From the NCBI GenBank assembly GCA_964500645.1, contig CAZCOH010000028.1, positions 1-17,703 on the forward strand: a stretch of DNA of 17,703 nt. Reading direction: 5' to 3'. Shown here in pieces: positions 1 through 7,444 of this stretch. The translations under genes and the position numbers were made by a program. Position 1 is the first letter of the stretch; every line of letters starts with the position of its first letter. The notes below the pieces were generated by a model. That model saw only the letters and a list, made by a program, of their open reading frames with translations. It did no database searches and had not been told where the DNA came from. The stretch comes from CAYFIW01 sp964500645 (GTDB lineage: Bacteria > Chloroflexota > Dehalococcoidia > Lucifugimonadales > UBA826).

Positions 1-1
1 T

Positions 2-928
2 AAGGGTTGGGTGGAAAGGCAAGAGGAAAAGGATAATTATTTCTGCGTGGTTGATTTACATGCCCTGACGGTGACTCCTGATCCCATTGAATTGAGAAAA
101 CAAACAAGGGAACTTGCCGCAATTTTATTTGCGTGTGGTATTGACCCGGATAAGAGCACTTTGTTTGTACAGAGTCACGTTTCTTCGCATGCAGAATCAT
201 GCTGGCTTCTAAATTGTGTAACTCCTATCGGATGGCTAGAGAGAATGACTCAATTTAAAGACAAATCTAAGGGTCAAGAGAGGGTCTCCACAGGTTTACT
301 TGATTATCCAGTTCTTATGGCGGGGGATATTCTTCTTTATGATGCTCAAGAGGTCCCTGTAGGAGAAGACCAGAAACAGCACGTGGAATTAGCACGAGAT
401 ATAGCAGAAAGATTTAACAGGATTTACGGCGAGACGTTTGTAATTCCTGAACCTGTGATTCCAGAAATAGGTGGCCGTGTAATGGGCCTAAACGATCCGA
501 ATGTCAAAATGTCCAAGAGCTATTCTCACATTAGAGGACATGCTATACGAATGCTTGATGACCCCAAGGAAATTGAAAGATCGTTCATGAGGGCGGTCAC
601 AGACTCTAGTAACGAAATTCGATTTTCCGATGATCCGGATAAAGCGGGAGTTAACAATTTACTAGGTATATATAAGGTGATAACAGGGAAGCCAGAAGAA
701 TCTGTGGAAAGAGATTTTTATGATGCTCGGGGATATGGGGATCTGAAGAAGGCTGTCGCTGAAGTTGTGATAGAGGAATTGTCTCCTATACGTGAGAAAT
801 ATCATCAATTAATTAATGATGTGGAGGAATTAGATAGATTGCTCTCAATAGGTGCAGAGCAAGCACGAGCAATTTCTGATCAAAAACTTCGGCTAATGAA
901 AGAGAAAATGGGTTTGATAGTGTCTTAA
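2..928 (+). CDS. trpS: Tryptophanyl-tRNA synthetase, 5'-truncated by window edge
   Basis: Class I aminoacyl-tRNA synthetase that charges tRNA-Trp with tryptophan in the cytoplasm. The reading frame is open from base 2, reading KGWVERQEEKDNYFCVVDLHAL, so the GTG at 11 is an internal Val and the true start lies upstream of the window. Visible family features are the DLHALT segment after the missing HIGH-containing N-terminus, the PIGWLERMTQFKDK block, GDILLYDA followed by VPVGEDQKQHVELARDIA, and the class I signature KMSKS in NVKMSKSYSHI at about nt 508-540. The C-terminal helical anticodon-binding region is complete to the TAA stop. A gap of 41 bases with no terminator separates it from trpE, so cotranscription with the trp genes is likely. 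Identification is certain; only the N-terminus is missing. Confidence 0.97.
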   Translation, partial: KGWVERQEEKDNYFCVVDLHALTVTPDPIELRKQTRELAAILFACGIDPDKSTLFVQSHVSSHAESCWLLNCVTPIGWLERMTQFKDKSKGQERVSTGLLDYPVLMAGDILLYDAQEVPVGEDQKQHVELARDIAERFNRIYGETFVIPEPVIPEIGGRVMGLNDPNVKMSKSYSHIRGHAIRMLDDPKEIERSFMRAVTDSSNEIRFSDDPDKAGVNNLLGIYKVITGKPEESVERDFYDARGYGDLKKAVAEVVIEELSPIREKYHQLINDVEELDRLLSIGAEQARAISDQKLRLMKEKMGLIVS

Positions 929-969
929 CCCTGTTTTAATTTGAGGCTCATATTTAGGAGAACAGTAGA

Positions 970-2412
970 ATGTATTACCCGTCATTAGAGGAAGTAAAGC
1001 ATTTGGCTAGCAAAGGTAATCTTATACCTGTCTTCAAAGAAATTGACGCGGACTTGGAAACTCCAGTTTCTGCATATCTTAAGGTAGCACAGCCACCTTA
1101 TTCATTTTTACTTGAGAGTGTTGAAGGCGGAGAACATATAGCAAGATACAGTTTTATAGGTACTGAGCCAGATGATGTTGTAGTAACAGGTCCTGGGCAG
1201 AAAGATGGTGCCGTTGATCCATTAACTCTCGTTGATAATATGCTCTCTGAGTATTCACTCGTTGATCCTGGCAAAATTTCTAAATTTATCGGTGGTGCGG
1301 TCGGATACCTTTCCTATGAATCAGTACGATATTTCGAAGACTTACCTTCTCAAGAGGAGGATCCTTTAAACTTGCCTGAATCTATATTTATGTTGACTAA
1401 AACTTTTTTAGTTTTCGACCATGTAAGACATAAAATCACAGTTATTAGCCATGCACATATTACCGACAATGTTGAGGAATCATACGATCTTGCCAAAGAA
1501 CGTATTGATTCGATTGTGGATAGATTAAATCAACCACTGAATCCTGCCGATATACCTAGGTCTTCAGGGTATGAATCTTCGCCTATGGTATCTAATATGA
1601 ACCCTGAGTATCACAAAGACATGGTCGAAAAATGTAAAAGATATGTAGTTGAAGGAGACGTTATACAGGTTGTGGTTTCTCAGAGGTTTTCAAAGACTAC
1701 CTCTGCTCATCCTTTTCACATATATAGGTCTTTGAGGGCTATAAATCCTTCACCTTACATGTATTACATGGACCTTGATGGATTTCAAATAGTAGGAGCC
1801 TCTCCCGAGATGTTGGTTCAGGTACAGAATGGGGTGGTAGCAACTCATCCTATAGCTGGCACCAGGCCTCGTTCAGAAGATGAAATAGAAGACACGAGAT
1901 TAGAGAGTGAATTAAGAAACGACGAAAAAGAAAAGGCCGAGCATATCATGCTATTAGATTTAGGTAGAAATGACATTGGTAGAGTTAGTAAACCTGGCAC
2001 CGTCGTCGCATCGGATATTATGGAAATTGAAAGATATTCTCATGTTATGCATTTAGTGTCACATGTAGAAGGTAAATTAGAGGATGGCTATTCTAATTAC
2101 GACGCCTTGAGAGCTTGTTTTCCTGCGGGCACCGTCTCCGGAGCCCCAAAAATACGAGCTATGGAAGTAATTACAGAACTTGAGAAAGATGTACGTGGCC
2201 CATATGCAGGGGCAGTTGGATATTTTGACTTTGCAGGAAATATGGACACTTGTATTACTATTAGAACGATGATCATAAAGGATGGTGTGGCTCATGTTCA
2301 GGCAGGAGGAGGTATCGTTTATGACAGCGAACCTGGATTTGAATTTGATGAAACTGTGCATAAAGCCAGTGCTTTGATGAGAGCAATAGATTCGGCTGAG
2401 GAAACTGTATAG
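970..2412 (+). CDS. trpE: Anthranilate synthase component I
   Basis: Large subunit of anthranilate synthase, which converts chorismate to anthranilate using ammonia from TrpG; first committed step of tryptophan synthesis. The 480 aa are normal for the family. The N-terminal domain carries LLES (residues 47-50) and RYSF (59-62), the elements of the tryptophan feedback site, so allosteric inhibition by tryptophan is expected. The chorismate-binding domain (about 210-475) has PIAGTRPR, DEKEKAEHIMLLDLGRND, ACFPAGTVSGAPKIRAMEVI and QAGGGIVYDS, all intact. Start ATG is supported by AGGAG at 956-960, nine bases upstream. It is followed after 8 bases by trpG. The 41-base gap to trpS is too short for a leader-peptide attenuator, so any attenuation must act upstream of trpS. 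Confidence 0.98.
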   Translation: MYYPSLEEVKHLASKGNLIPVFKEIDADLETPVSAYLKVAQPPYSFLLESVEGGEHIARYSFIGTEPDDVVVTGPGQKDGAVDPLTLVDNMLSEYSLVDPGKISKFIGGAVGYLSYESVRYFEDLPSQEEDPLNLPESIFMLTKTFLVFDHVRHKITVISHAHITDNVEESYDLAKERIDSIVDRLNQPLNPADIPRSSGYESSPMVSNMNPEYHKDMVEKCKRYVVEGDVIQVVVSQRFSKTTSAHPFHIYRSLRAINPSPYMYYMDLDGFQIVGASPEMLVQVQNGVVATHPIAGTRPRSEDEIEDTRLESELRNDEKEKAEHIMLLDLGRNDIGRVSKPGTVVASDIMEIERYSHVMHLVSHVEGKLEDGYSNYDALRACFPAGTVSGAPKIRAMEVITELEKDVRGPYAGAVGYFDFAGNMDTCITIRTMIIKDGVAHVQAGGGIVYDSEPGFEFDETVHKASALMRAIDSAEETV

Positions 2413-2420
2413 GTGTCTAC

Positions 2421-2987
2421 ATGATTCTCCTTATTGATAATTACGATAGCTTTACATACAACTTATATCAGTATTTATGTGAGCTAGGAGCCGAGGTTAG
2501 CGTGGTTAGGAATGACAAAATTACTTTGGGTCAGATACGAAACATGAACCCTGAAAAAATTGTTGTCTCACCGGGTCCTTGCACTCCTGATAAGGCCGGC
2601 ATTTCAAATGAGGTTGTTAGAGAATTTGGGCCAATAATACCTGTCTTAGGTGTCTGTTTGGGGCATCAATGCGTTGGCCAAACATTTGGAGGCATTGTAG
2701 GAAAGGCTGGAGAAATCATGCATGGTAAGACTTCATTGATACACCATGATGGCGAAGGTGTATTTTCCGGTATTCCTAGTCCCTTCGAGGCAATTAGATA
2801 CCATTCTCTTGTGGTTTACAAAGAGGATTTACCTGACGAATTGGAAGTGACTGCATGGACGGAAAGTGGGATTGTAATGGGGCTTCGCCATAAGGAATAT
2901 GATATTCAGGGCATTCAATTTCATCCGGAATCAATAATGACGCAATACGGAAAAGAGATACTTGGGAATTTTCTGATTGGAAAATAG
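2421..2987 (+). CDS. trpG: Anthranilate synthase component II, glutamine amidotransferase
   Basis: Class I glutamine amidotransferase subunit that hydrolyses glutamine and delivers ammonia to TrpE. The 188 aa correspond to a stand-alone amidotransferase, not fused to TrpE or TrpD. The oxyanion motif VSPGPCTPDKAG lies near residues 49-60, the nucleophile is Cys79 in GVCLGHQ, and His168 and Glu170 in QFHPES complete the triad. ATG at 2421 is preceded by AGGTG at 2411-2415. Some bacteria share this subunit with aminodeoxychorismate synthase as PabA. No pabB is seen here, and the trpE/trpD flanks assign it to tryptophan synthesis, but a dual role cannot be excluded. Confidence 0.97.
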   Translation: MILLIDNYDSFTYNLYQYLCELGAEVSVVRNDKITLGQIRNMNPEKIVVSPGPCTPDKAGISNEVVREFGPIIPVLGVCLGHQCVGQTFGGIVGKAGEIMHGKTSLIHHDGEGVFSGIPSPFEAIRYHSLVVYKEDLPDELEVTAWTESGIVMGLRHKEYDIQGIQFHPESIMTQYGKEILGNFLIGK

Positions 2988-2991
2988 TTAA

Positions 2992-4020
2992 ATGTTGGGT
3001 TTGAAGACTATGCAAGATTTTATACAGAAATTAATCGACGGAAACAATCTCACTTTTGAAGAATCTAAGATTGCTATGAATCACATCATGGAAGGGAGCT
3101 CTACCGAGGCACAATTTGGCGCATTTGTGACTTCATTACGTATTAAGGGTGAAACAGTAGACGAAGTTGCCGGGATGGCAAGCGTTATGAGAGAGAAGTC
3201 GTTAAAAGTTAATGTAGATGGAATCCTTCTGGATACCTGTGGAACCGGAGGGGATGGAAAAAATACTTTTAATATATCAACTGGTGCCGCTTTTGTGGTC
3301 GCTGGCTCAGGAGTTAAAGTTGCAAAACATGGAAATAGAGCCATGTCAGGAAGTAGTGGCAGTGCTGATGTATTGGAAGAGCTAGGTGCAAATATAAACC
3401 TTTCGCCTAAATCTGTGGAACGACTTATCAATGACGCCGGTTTTGGATTTATGTTTGCGCAAGTATTTCATCCATCCATGAAATTCGCGGCTGGGCCTAG
3501 AAGAGAGATAGGCATCAGGACTGTTTTTAATATTCTTGGCCCACTTACTAATCCTGCTGGGGCGACGAATCAACTAATTGGAGTGTCAGATTCTACCGTA
3601 GGGGAGTTGATGGCTTCTGTTCTCGCGAAATTAGGAGTAGCTAGGGCCTTGGTGGTACATGGTGATGATGGGCTTGATGAAGTGACGATAGCTACTACTT
3701 CCACTGCATGGCTACTTGAATCCGGAAAGGTGTCCGAATTTTCAATAAATCCAGAAGACCTTGGGGTTTCACTTGGAGATCTTGATTTAATAAGAGCGGA
3801 TGACCCCATTCAAAGTACAAATATGATAGAGAATGTTTTGAAAGGGGATAGAGGACCAGCTAGAGACATTGTTTTACTTAATGCGGCTGCTGCCTTATAC
3901 GCTGCTGGAGTTGAGCCTGACATAGAACATGGTATTAGATCTGCAGAATTTTCAATTGATAGTGGCAAAGCAATCGGCAAACTCAAAGAATTTGTAGGTT
4001 TGAGTCAGGAATTGGAATGA
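2992..4020 (+). CDS. trpD: Anthranilate phosphoribosyltransferase
   Basis: Transfers the phosphoribosyl group of PRPP to anthranilate, second step of tryptophan synthesis. Motifs typical of the family are CGTGGDG (residues 83-89, PRPP-binding), NIST (94-97), KHGN (112-115) with RAMSGSSGSADVLEELG, and GPRREIGIRTVFNILGPLTNPA. The 342 aa are the usual length. The start is not settled: ATG at 2992 gives MLGLKT before the region aligning with other TrpD N-termini, whereas ATG at 3010 (MQDFIQKLIDG) matches the usual family start and has GAAG just upstream; neither ribosome site is strong. The 3' end overlaps trpC by 4 bases (ATGA), typical of translational coupling. Confidence 0.97.
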   Translation: MLGLKTMQDFIQKLIDGNNLTFEESKIAMNHIMEGSSTEAQFGAFVTSLRIKGETVDEVAGMASVMREKSLKVNVDGILLDTCGTGGDGKNTFNISTGAAFVVAGSGVKVAKHGNRAMSGSSGSADVLEELGANINLSPKSVERLINDAGFGFMFAQVFHPSMKFAAGPRREIGIRTVFNILGPLTNPAGATNQLIGVSDSTVGELMASVLAKLGVARALVVHGDDGLDEVTIATTSTAWLLESGKVSEFSINPEDLGVSLGDLDLIRADDPIQSTNMIENVLKGDRGPARDIVLLNAAAALYAAGVEPDIEHGIRSAEFSIDSGKAIGKLKEFVGLSQELE

Positions 4021-4814
4021 TAAATTCAGACGCGCCTGACATTTTAAAGGAAATAGTTACGGCAAAGAAAATTAGAGTTGAAGCACAAAAATCTGCTATA
4101 TCTCTTCTAGAGCTTGAGAATTCTATAAACACTTTGAGCACTCCATTGAATTTTGCTGGTAGATTAATGGGATTTGGAACTAGAGTGATTGCCGAGGTAA
4201 AGAAAGCTTCACCATCAAAAGGTCTATTTAGAGATGAATTGGATGTAAGTAAACTTGCCAGAATATATGGTGAAAATGGAGCTGCAGCTATCTCTGTACT
4301 CACTAATGAGGACCATTTTAAAGGTAGTATTGACGACTTACATGCAGTTCAAAAATTAGTCAGACCCATGGGAATTCCTGTCTTAAGGAAGGACTTTGTT
4401 TTCGATCCATATCAGATTTATGAAGCTCGTGCGAATGGGGCTGATGCAATTTTGCTAATAGTGTCTATGTTGAATGAAAAGACAATTTTAGACTTTATGT
4501 CTCTAGCAAAGTCAATGTGGTTACAATGCTTGGTAGAGGTTCATAATGAACATGAATTAGAAACTGCTATAAAGTGTAATGCTGAATTAATTGGGATAAA
4601 TAATCGTGATCTAAGGACTTTTGAAACAACATTAAATGTCACACAGAGAATCGCGCCATTGGTGCCGGGAGGTGTGTTGACGGTTAGCGAAAGCGGGATA
4701 TCAACTAAAGCTGATGTTGATCGTATTAAATCTTATGGTATTAACGCCATTTTGGTGGGAGAGTCTTTAGTCCGTTCAGATGATACGGCTGCTGCACTAA
4801 AGGAATTATTGTGA
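4017..4814 (+). CDS. trpC: Indole-3-glycerol phosphate synthase
   Basis: TIM-barrel enzyme that closes and decarboxylates CdRP to indole-3-glycerol phosphate, fourth step of the pathway. The characteristic strands are all present: IAEVKKASPSKG (about residues 58-69, with Glu60 and Lys62), SVLTNEDHFKGS, VLRKDFVFDPYQIYEA (Lys125), LVEVHNEHELE, GINNRDLRTF and SESGIS near the phosphate site. The 265 aa are normal for a monofunctional enzyme. The start overlaps the trpD stop (ATGA) and its own stop overlaps the GTG of trpF, so trpD, trpC and trpF look translationally coupled. Confidence 0.97.
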   Translation: MINSDAPDILKEIVTAKKIRVEAQKSAISLLELENSINTLSTPLNFAGRLMGFGTRVIAEVKKASPSKGLFRDELDVSKLARIYGENGAAAISVLTNEDHFKGSIDDLHAVQKLVRPMGIPVLRKDFVFDPYQIYEARANGADAILLIVSMLNEKTILDFMSLAKSMWLQCLVEVHNEHELETAIKCNAELIGINNRDLRTFETTLNVTQRIAPLVPGGVLTVSESGISTKADVDRIKSYGINAILVGESLVRSDDTAAALKELL

Positions 4815-5464
4815 CTAAGTTCAAAATTTGTGGTCTCAGAGATTTTGATAGCGCTGTGCATTCTAGGAAGTGTGGGGCCTCCCTGTTGGGATTTGTGTTT
4901 GTTGACAATGTTAGAAGACAAATATCCTTGGAATTAGCTGTTGAAATTATTACAAAATATCGTGAAATAACAGGAAATGGTGGTCCTGAGCTAGTTGGAT
5001 TGTTCGCAAATCAAACTACTGATATCGTGAACCGAGTCGCAGAAGTTTGTGGCCTAGATATGGTCCAACTTTGCGGGAGTGAAAATTCTGATTACTGCAA
5101 AGATATTGAAATACCGATTGTAAGACAGGTAAAAATTTCAATAGAGCAGCCAAGAGATGTGATAATAGATCAACTCAAACGGGACGTAGAAGAAGTAACG
5201 AGATACGGGGCTATACCTCTTCTTGACCGTATGGTAGAGGGTAGTTTAGGAGGTACTGGAAAAACTTTTGATTGGTCTATAACATCTCATTTAGATGATG
5301 ATTGCAAATTTATACTCGCTGGGGGTCTTACTCCAACAAATGTTGAAGAAGCCATTAATATGTCTTCTCCTTGGCTTGTTGACGTTTCATCCGGTGTAGA
5401 GCACGCTGGTATTAAAGACAAAGATAAAATAACGGCATTTGCCAAGTCGGTTAGAGGAAATTAA
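4811..5464 (+). CDS. trpF: Phosphoribosylanthranilate isomerase
   Basis: Amadori rearrangement of N-(5'-phosphoribosyl)anthranilate to CdRP, third step of tryptophan synthesis. Catalytic Cys7 lies in KICGL, the general acid Asp139 in LLDRMVEGSLGGTGKTFDW, and the phosphate-binding strands are LAGGLTPTNV and VDVSSGVE. GTG start at 4811 overlaps the trpC stop (GTGA). One departure from consensus: the strand usually read as VQLHG is VQLCG here (Cys88). A separate trpF beside a separate hisA means no bifunctional PriA enzyme is needed. It is the last trp gene in the window; no trpB or trpA follows. Confidence 0.96.
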   Translation: MTKFKICGLRDFDSAVHSRKCGASLLGFVFVDNVRRQISLELAVEIITKYREITGNGGPELVGLFANQTTDIVNRVAEVCGLDMVQLCGSENSDYCKDIEIPIVRQVKISIEQPRDVIIDQLKRDVEEVTRYGAIPLLDRMVEGSLGGTGKTFDWSITSHLDDDCKFILAGGLTPTNVEEAINMSSPWLVDVSSGVEHAGIKDKDKITAFAKSVRGN

Positions 5465-5531
5465 TTCCTACTCAATAGTATTGGCACTTATGTAAGCTAA
5501 ATTGCCCGGGGTTAGGGTATAGGAGAAATTT

Positions 5532-5924
5532 ATGTCATATTCTTTCAATCATGTCCATTTAAAGTCATCAGATCCGGGGAGTACAGCCCAGTGGTACGTT
5601 GAAGCGTTCGGATTCGAGATATTGAATGACGAAAATCCTAGACCGCAGGGAGACAGATTCATTAGATGTAGGACAAAGGACGGAATTGCGATCAATATTT
5701 CAAGCGCTCGGACAAACGAAGATATGGGGGAAGGAGATTCAGGTGCACATTGGGGATTGGAGCATTTTGGAATAGAAGTGGATGACATTGATTCTGAATT
5801 GTCCAGATTAGAAAATTTGGGGGCCAAGACTTTAGAAGGACCTATTCGCAGTGATAATGGTTTAGCGATAGCCTTTATAGAAGCTCCTGATAACGTTCGT
5901 ATAGAGGTTATGCAACTTCCTTAA
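5532..5924 (+). CDS. VOC-superfamily (glyoxalase/bleomycin-resistance fold) protein
   Basis: A small 130 aa single-domain protein with the two beta-alpha-beta-beta-beta modules of the vicinal oxygen chelate superfamily. The first module starts FNHVHLKSSDPGSTAQWYVEAFGFEI, with His9 as a likely metal ligand. The second starts HWGLEHFGIEVDDIDSELSRLENLGAK and ends FIEAPDNVRIEVMQ, where the Glu is the usual last ligand. Members include lactoylglutathione lyases, dioxygenases, epimerases and antibiotic-binding proteins; nothing here fixes the substrate. AGGAG at 5521-5525 sits six bases before the ATG. It follows trpF by 67 bases without an evident terminator, so it may be a distal member of the trp transcript. 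Confidence 0.8.
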   Translation: MSYSFNHVHLKSSDPGSTAQWYVEAFGFEILNDENPRPQGDRFIRCRTKDGIAINISSARTNEDMGEGDSGAHWGLEHFGIEVDDIDSELSRLENLGAKTLEGPIRSDNGLAIAFIEAPDNVRIEVMQLP

Positions 5925-5961
5925 TTGTATATTTAATTCTCCAGATAAAAGAGAGCGATTG

Positions 5962-6309
5962 ATGACACAGGAAGATTGTGTGTTTTGCAAGATATCGAAA
6001 CGTGAGATACCTGGAGAGTTTCTGTACCGTGACGAGACATGTTTTGCTATAAGAGATATAAATCCCGTCTCTGAGATTCATTTTTTATTGATTCCAGTCT
6101 CACATACCTTGTATATGTCCGACATACTTGAATCCAATTTCGACATTTTTTCGCACATGTATCTTGTGGCAAGAAATCTTGCTATATCAGAGGGAATCTC
6201 TGAGTCAGGTTATAGGATCGTATTAAATCAGAAAAATGATGCAGGTCAGGAAGTTCCACACTTACATTTGCATGTTCTTGGAGGTAATAAATTAGGATCT
6301 ATGGTTTAG
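5962..6309 (+). CDS. HIT-family (HinT-like) nucleotide hydrolase
   Basis: Histidine-triad protein of the HinT branch, which hydrolyses AMP-N or AMP-O linked substrates such as aminoacyl-adenylates or dinucleoside polyphosphates. The 115 aa carry CVFCKI at the N-terminus (Cys6 and Cys9, zinc-type pair), the AIRDINPVSEIH strand, and the triad PHLHLHVLGG with His100, His102 (expected nucleophile) and His104. The C-terminus is short, ending GGNKLGSMV without the WPPG tail of E. coli HinT. A TTG three bases upstream (5959) is in frame, but ATG at 5962 preceded by GAGAG at 5951-5955 is preferred. It lies 3 bases before the YqeK-type gene. The natural substrate is unknown. Confidence 0.9.
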   Translation: MTQEDCVFCKISKREIPGEFLYRDETCFAIRDINPVSEIHFLLIPVSHTLYMSDILESNFDIFSHMYLVARNLAISEGISESGYRIVLNQKNDAGQEVPHLHLHVLGGNKLGSMV

Positions 6310-6312
6310 GGA

Positions 6313-6885
6313 ATGACTAATTTGCTTGATCGGATAGAAGACAAGGTAAGTTTATTACCTGAAGGTTTGCAAAATCATATTCAACGGACTCAAATTAAAG
6401 CCAAAGAGATATCTAATATTCATGGGATTGATGAAATAAAATGTGAACTTGGAGTACTTTCTCACGATCTAGCTCGGCATTTTAATAAAGAACATCTTGA
6501 AGATGAGTCAAAGAGATTACAAATCGAAACCAGTGAAATAGAGAAAAAGGAGCCTCTTCTTTTACATGGTCCTATAGCAGCAGCTTGGCTCAAAGATTAC
6601 TATGGTTGTACAGACGAAGATGTTATAGCTGCCGTTCATCACCATACTACGGGTCGTCCTTATATGTCGGATATTGAAAAAGTTGTGTTCATTTCTGACA
6701 AGATTGAACCTGGGAAAGTGTCGAAGAATCCAAAATTAAAACCCGTTGCTGATACAGCGTTGGTAAATTTAGATGAAGCGATTTCACAATATCTGTCGTT
6801 GAGGATAATAAATATTTTAGAAAGTGGTGGATTGGTACATCCAGCGGCTCTTGATACATGGAACTGGATAAATCTGAGCAGATAA
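6313..6885 (+). CDS. yqeK: YqeK-type HD-domain hydrolase (predicted Ap4A hydrolase)
   Basis: HD-superfamily metal-dependent phosphohydrolase of 190 aa. Putative metal ligands run in family order: His22 (NHIQRTQIKA), His51-Asp52 (LSHDLAR), His85 (LLLHGPIAA), the His109-111 block in AVHHHTTGRP, and Asp129 in FISDKIEPGK. The HHTTGRP and SDKIEPGK segments are the signature of YqeK, characterised in Firmicutes as a symmetrical diadenosine tetraphosphatase. The rest of the protein is less alike, so the substrate is inferred. It begins 3 bases after the HIT gene, so the two are surely cotranscribed. It ends 9 bases from the convergent phosphoesterase gene. Confidence 0.85.
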   Translation: MTNLLDRIEDKVSLLPEGLQNHIQRTQIKAKEISNIHGIDEIKCELGVLSHDLARHFNKEHLEDESKRLQIETSEIEKKEPLLLHGPIAAAWLKDYYGCTDEDVIAAVHHHTTGRPYMSDIEKVVFISDKIEPGKVSKNPKLKPVADTALVNLDEAISQYLSLRIINILESGGLVHPAALDTWNWINLSR

Positions 6886-6894
6886 ATCGCAATT

Positions 6895-7401
6895 TTATGG
6901 AGTGTTTTTCTTGATTGTAATTATTCGTGAGTCTACCTCTCCGTCTCTCACTGTCAATTCAGCTATAGTGCAGTCGACCATAAATGAACTGTAGCCTTGA
7001 CCGGGATTCACGAAAAGAACTTTTTCAATGTGCCTATTCATCGGCACATGAGTATGTCCAAATAGAATTACGTCCGGGACTTCATCAAAATCTTTGAAAA
7101 GTTCTTCCGGAGGAAACTCTGGTCCACCCCATGCTGGGTGTATAGCCCCTATTTTGACCCCTTCAACTTCAAATACTTCTATGTAAGGGAGTGCCGCTCT
7201 TAATTCAGTAGGATCCGAATTCCCATGGACGATATAGCCTTTTTGTGCATCTTTCAAAAAACCGTCTACGACTGGTTGCCTGACTATATCGCCGCAATGA
7301 ACAGCAATGTCAGCCTCGGATACTTTTTTTCTGATGTCTTCACTCACTTCATCCCATGAATGACAATGAGTATCGGAAATTACAATTATGGTAGTGGTCA
7401 T
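6895..7401 (-). CDS. YfcE/MJ0936-family metallophosphoesterase
   Basis: Small 168 aa calcineurin-like phosphoesterase. The dimetal signature is complete: SDTH (Asp10, His12), CGDIV (Asp38), GNSD (Asn61), a His at 88 and GHTHVP (His116, His118). Length and motif spacing match the YfcE/MJ0936 phosphodiesterase group, whose activity is mainly known on artificial substrates. The HG dipeptide common at the fourth metal position is HP here (AIHPAWGGPEFPPEE). It is the last gene of the minus-strand group after coaBC, 43 bases downstream, with GGA eight bases before its ATG. True substrate unknown. Confidence 0.88.
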   Translation of the reverse strand: MTTTIIVISDTHCHSWDEVSEDIRKKVSEADIAVHCGDIVRQPVVDGFLKDAQKGYIVHGNSDPTELRAALPYIEVFEVEGVKIGAIHPAWGGPEFPPEELFKDFDEVPDVILFGHTHVPMNRHIEKVLFVNPGQGYSSFMVDCTIAELTVRDGEVDSRIITIKKNTP

Positions 7402-7444
7402 ATTAATTTCCGGATTTTATTACTGAGGTTACCCAAATCAATTT

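Noticed and set aside
11..928. Short TrpS starting at GTG 11
   Set aside because: The frame is open to base 2 with family-typical residues before the GTG, so the gene is cut by the window, not short.
929..969. Possible trp attenuator or T-box before trpE
   Set aside because: Only 41 bases, no Trp-rich short ORF, no hairpin with T-run, just a ribosome site.
5465..5531. Terminator or new promoter between trpF and the VOC gene
   Set aside because: No inverted repeat with T-run, and TTGGCA at 5481 has no -10 at suitable spacing.
5959..5961. TTG as start of the HIT gene
   Set aside because: It adds a single residue directly before an ATG that has better ribosome-site spacing.
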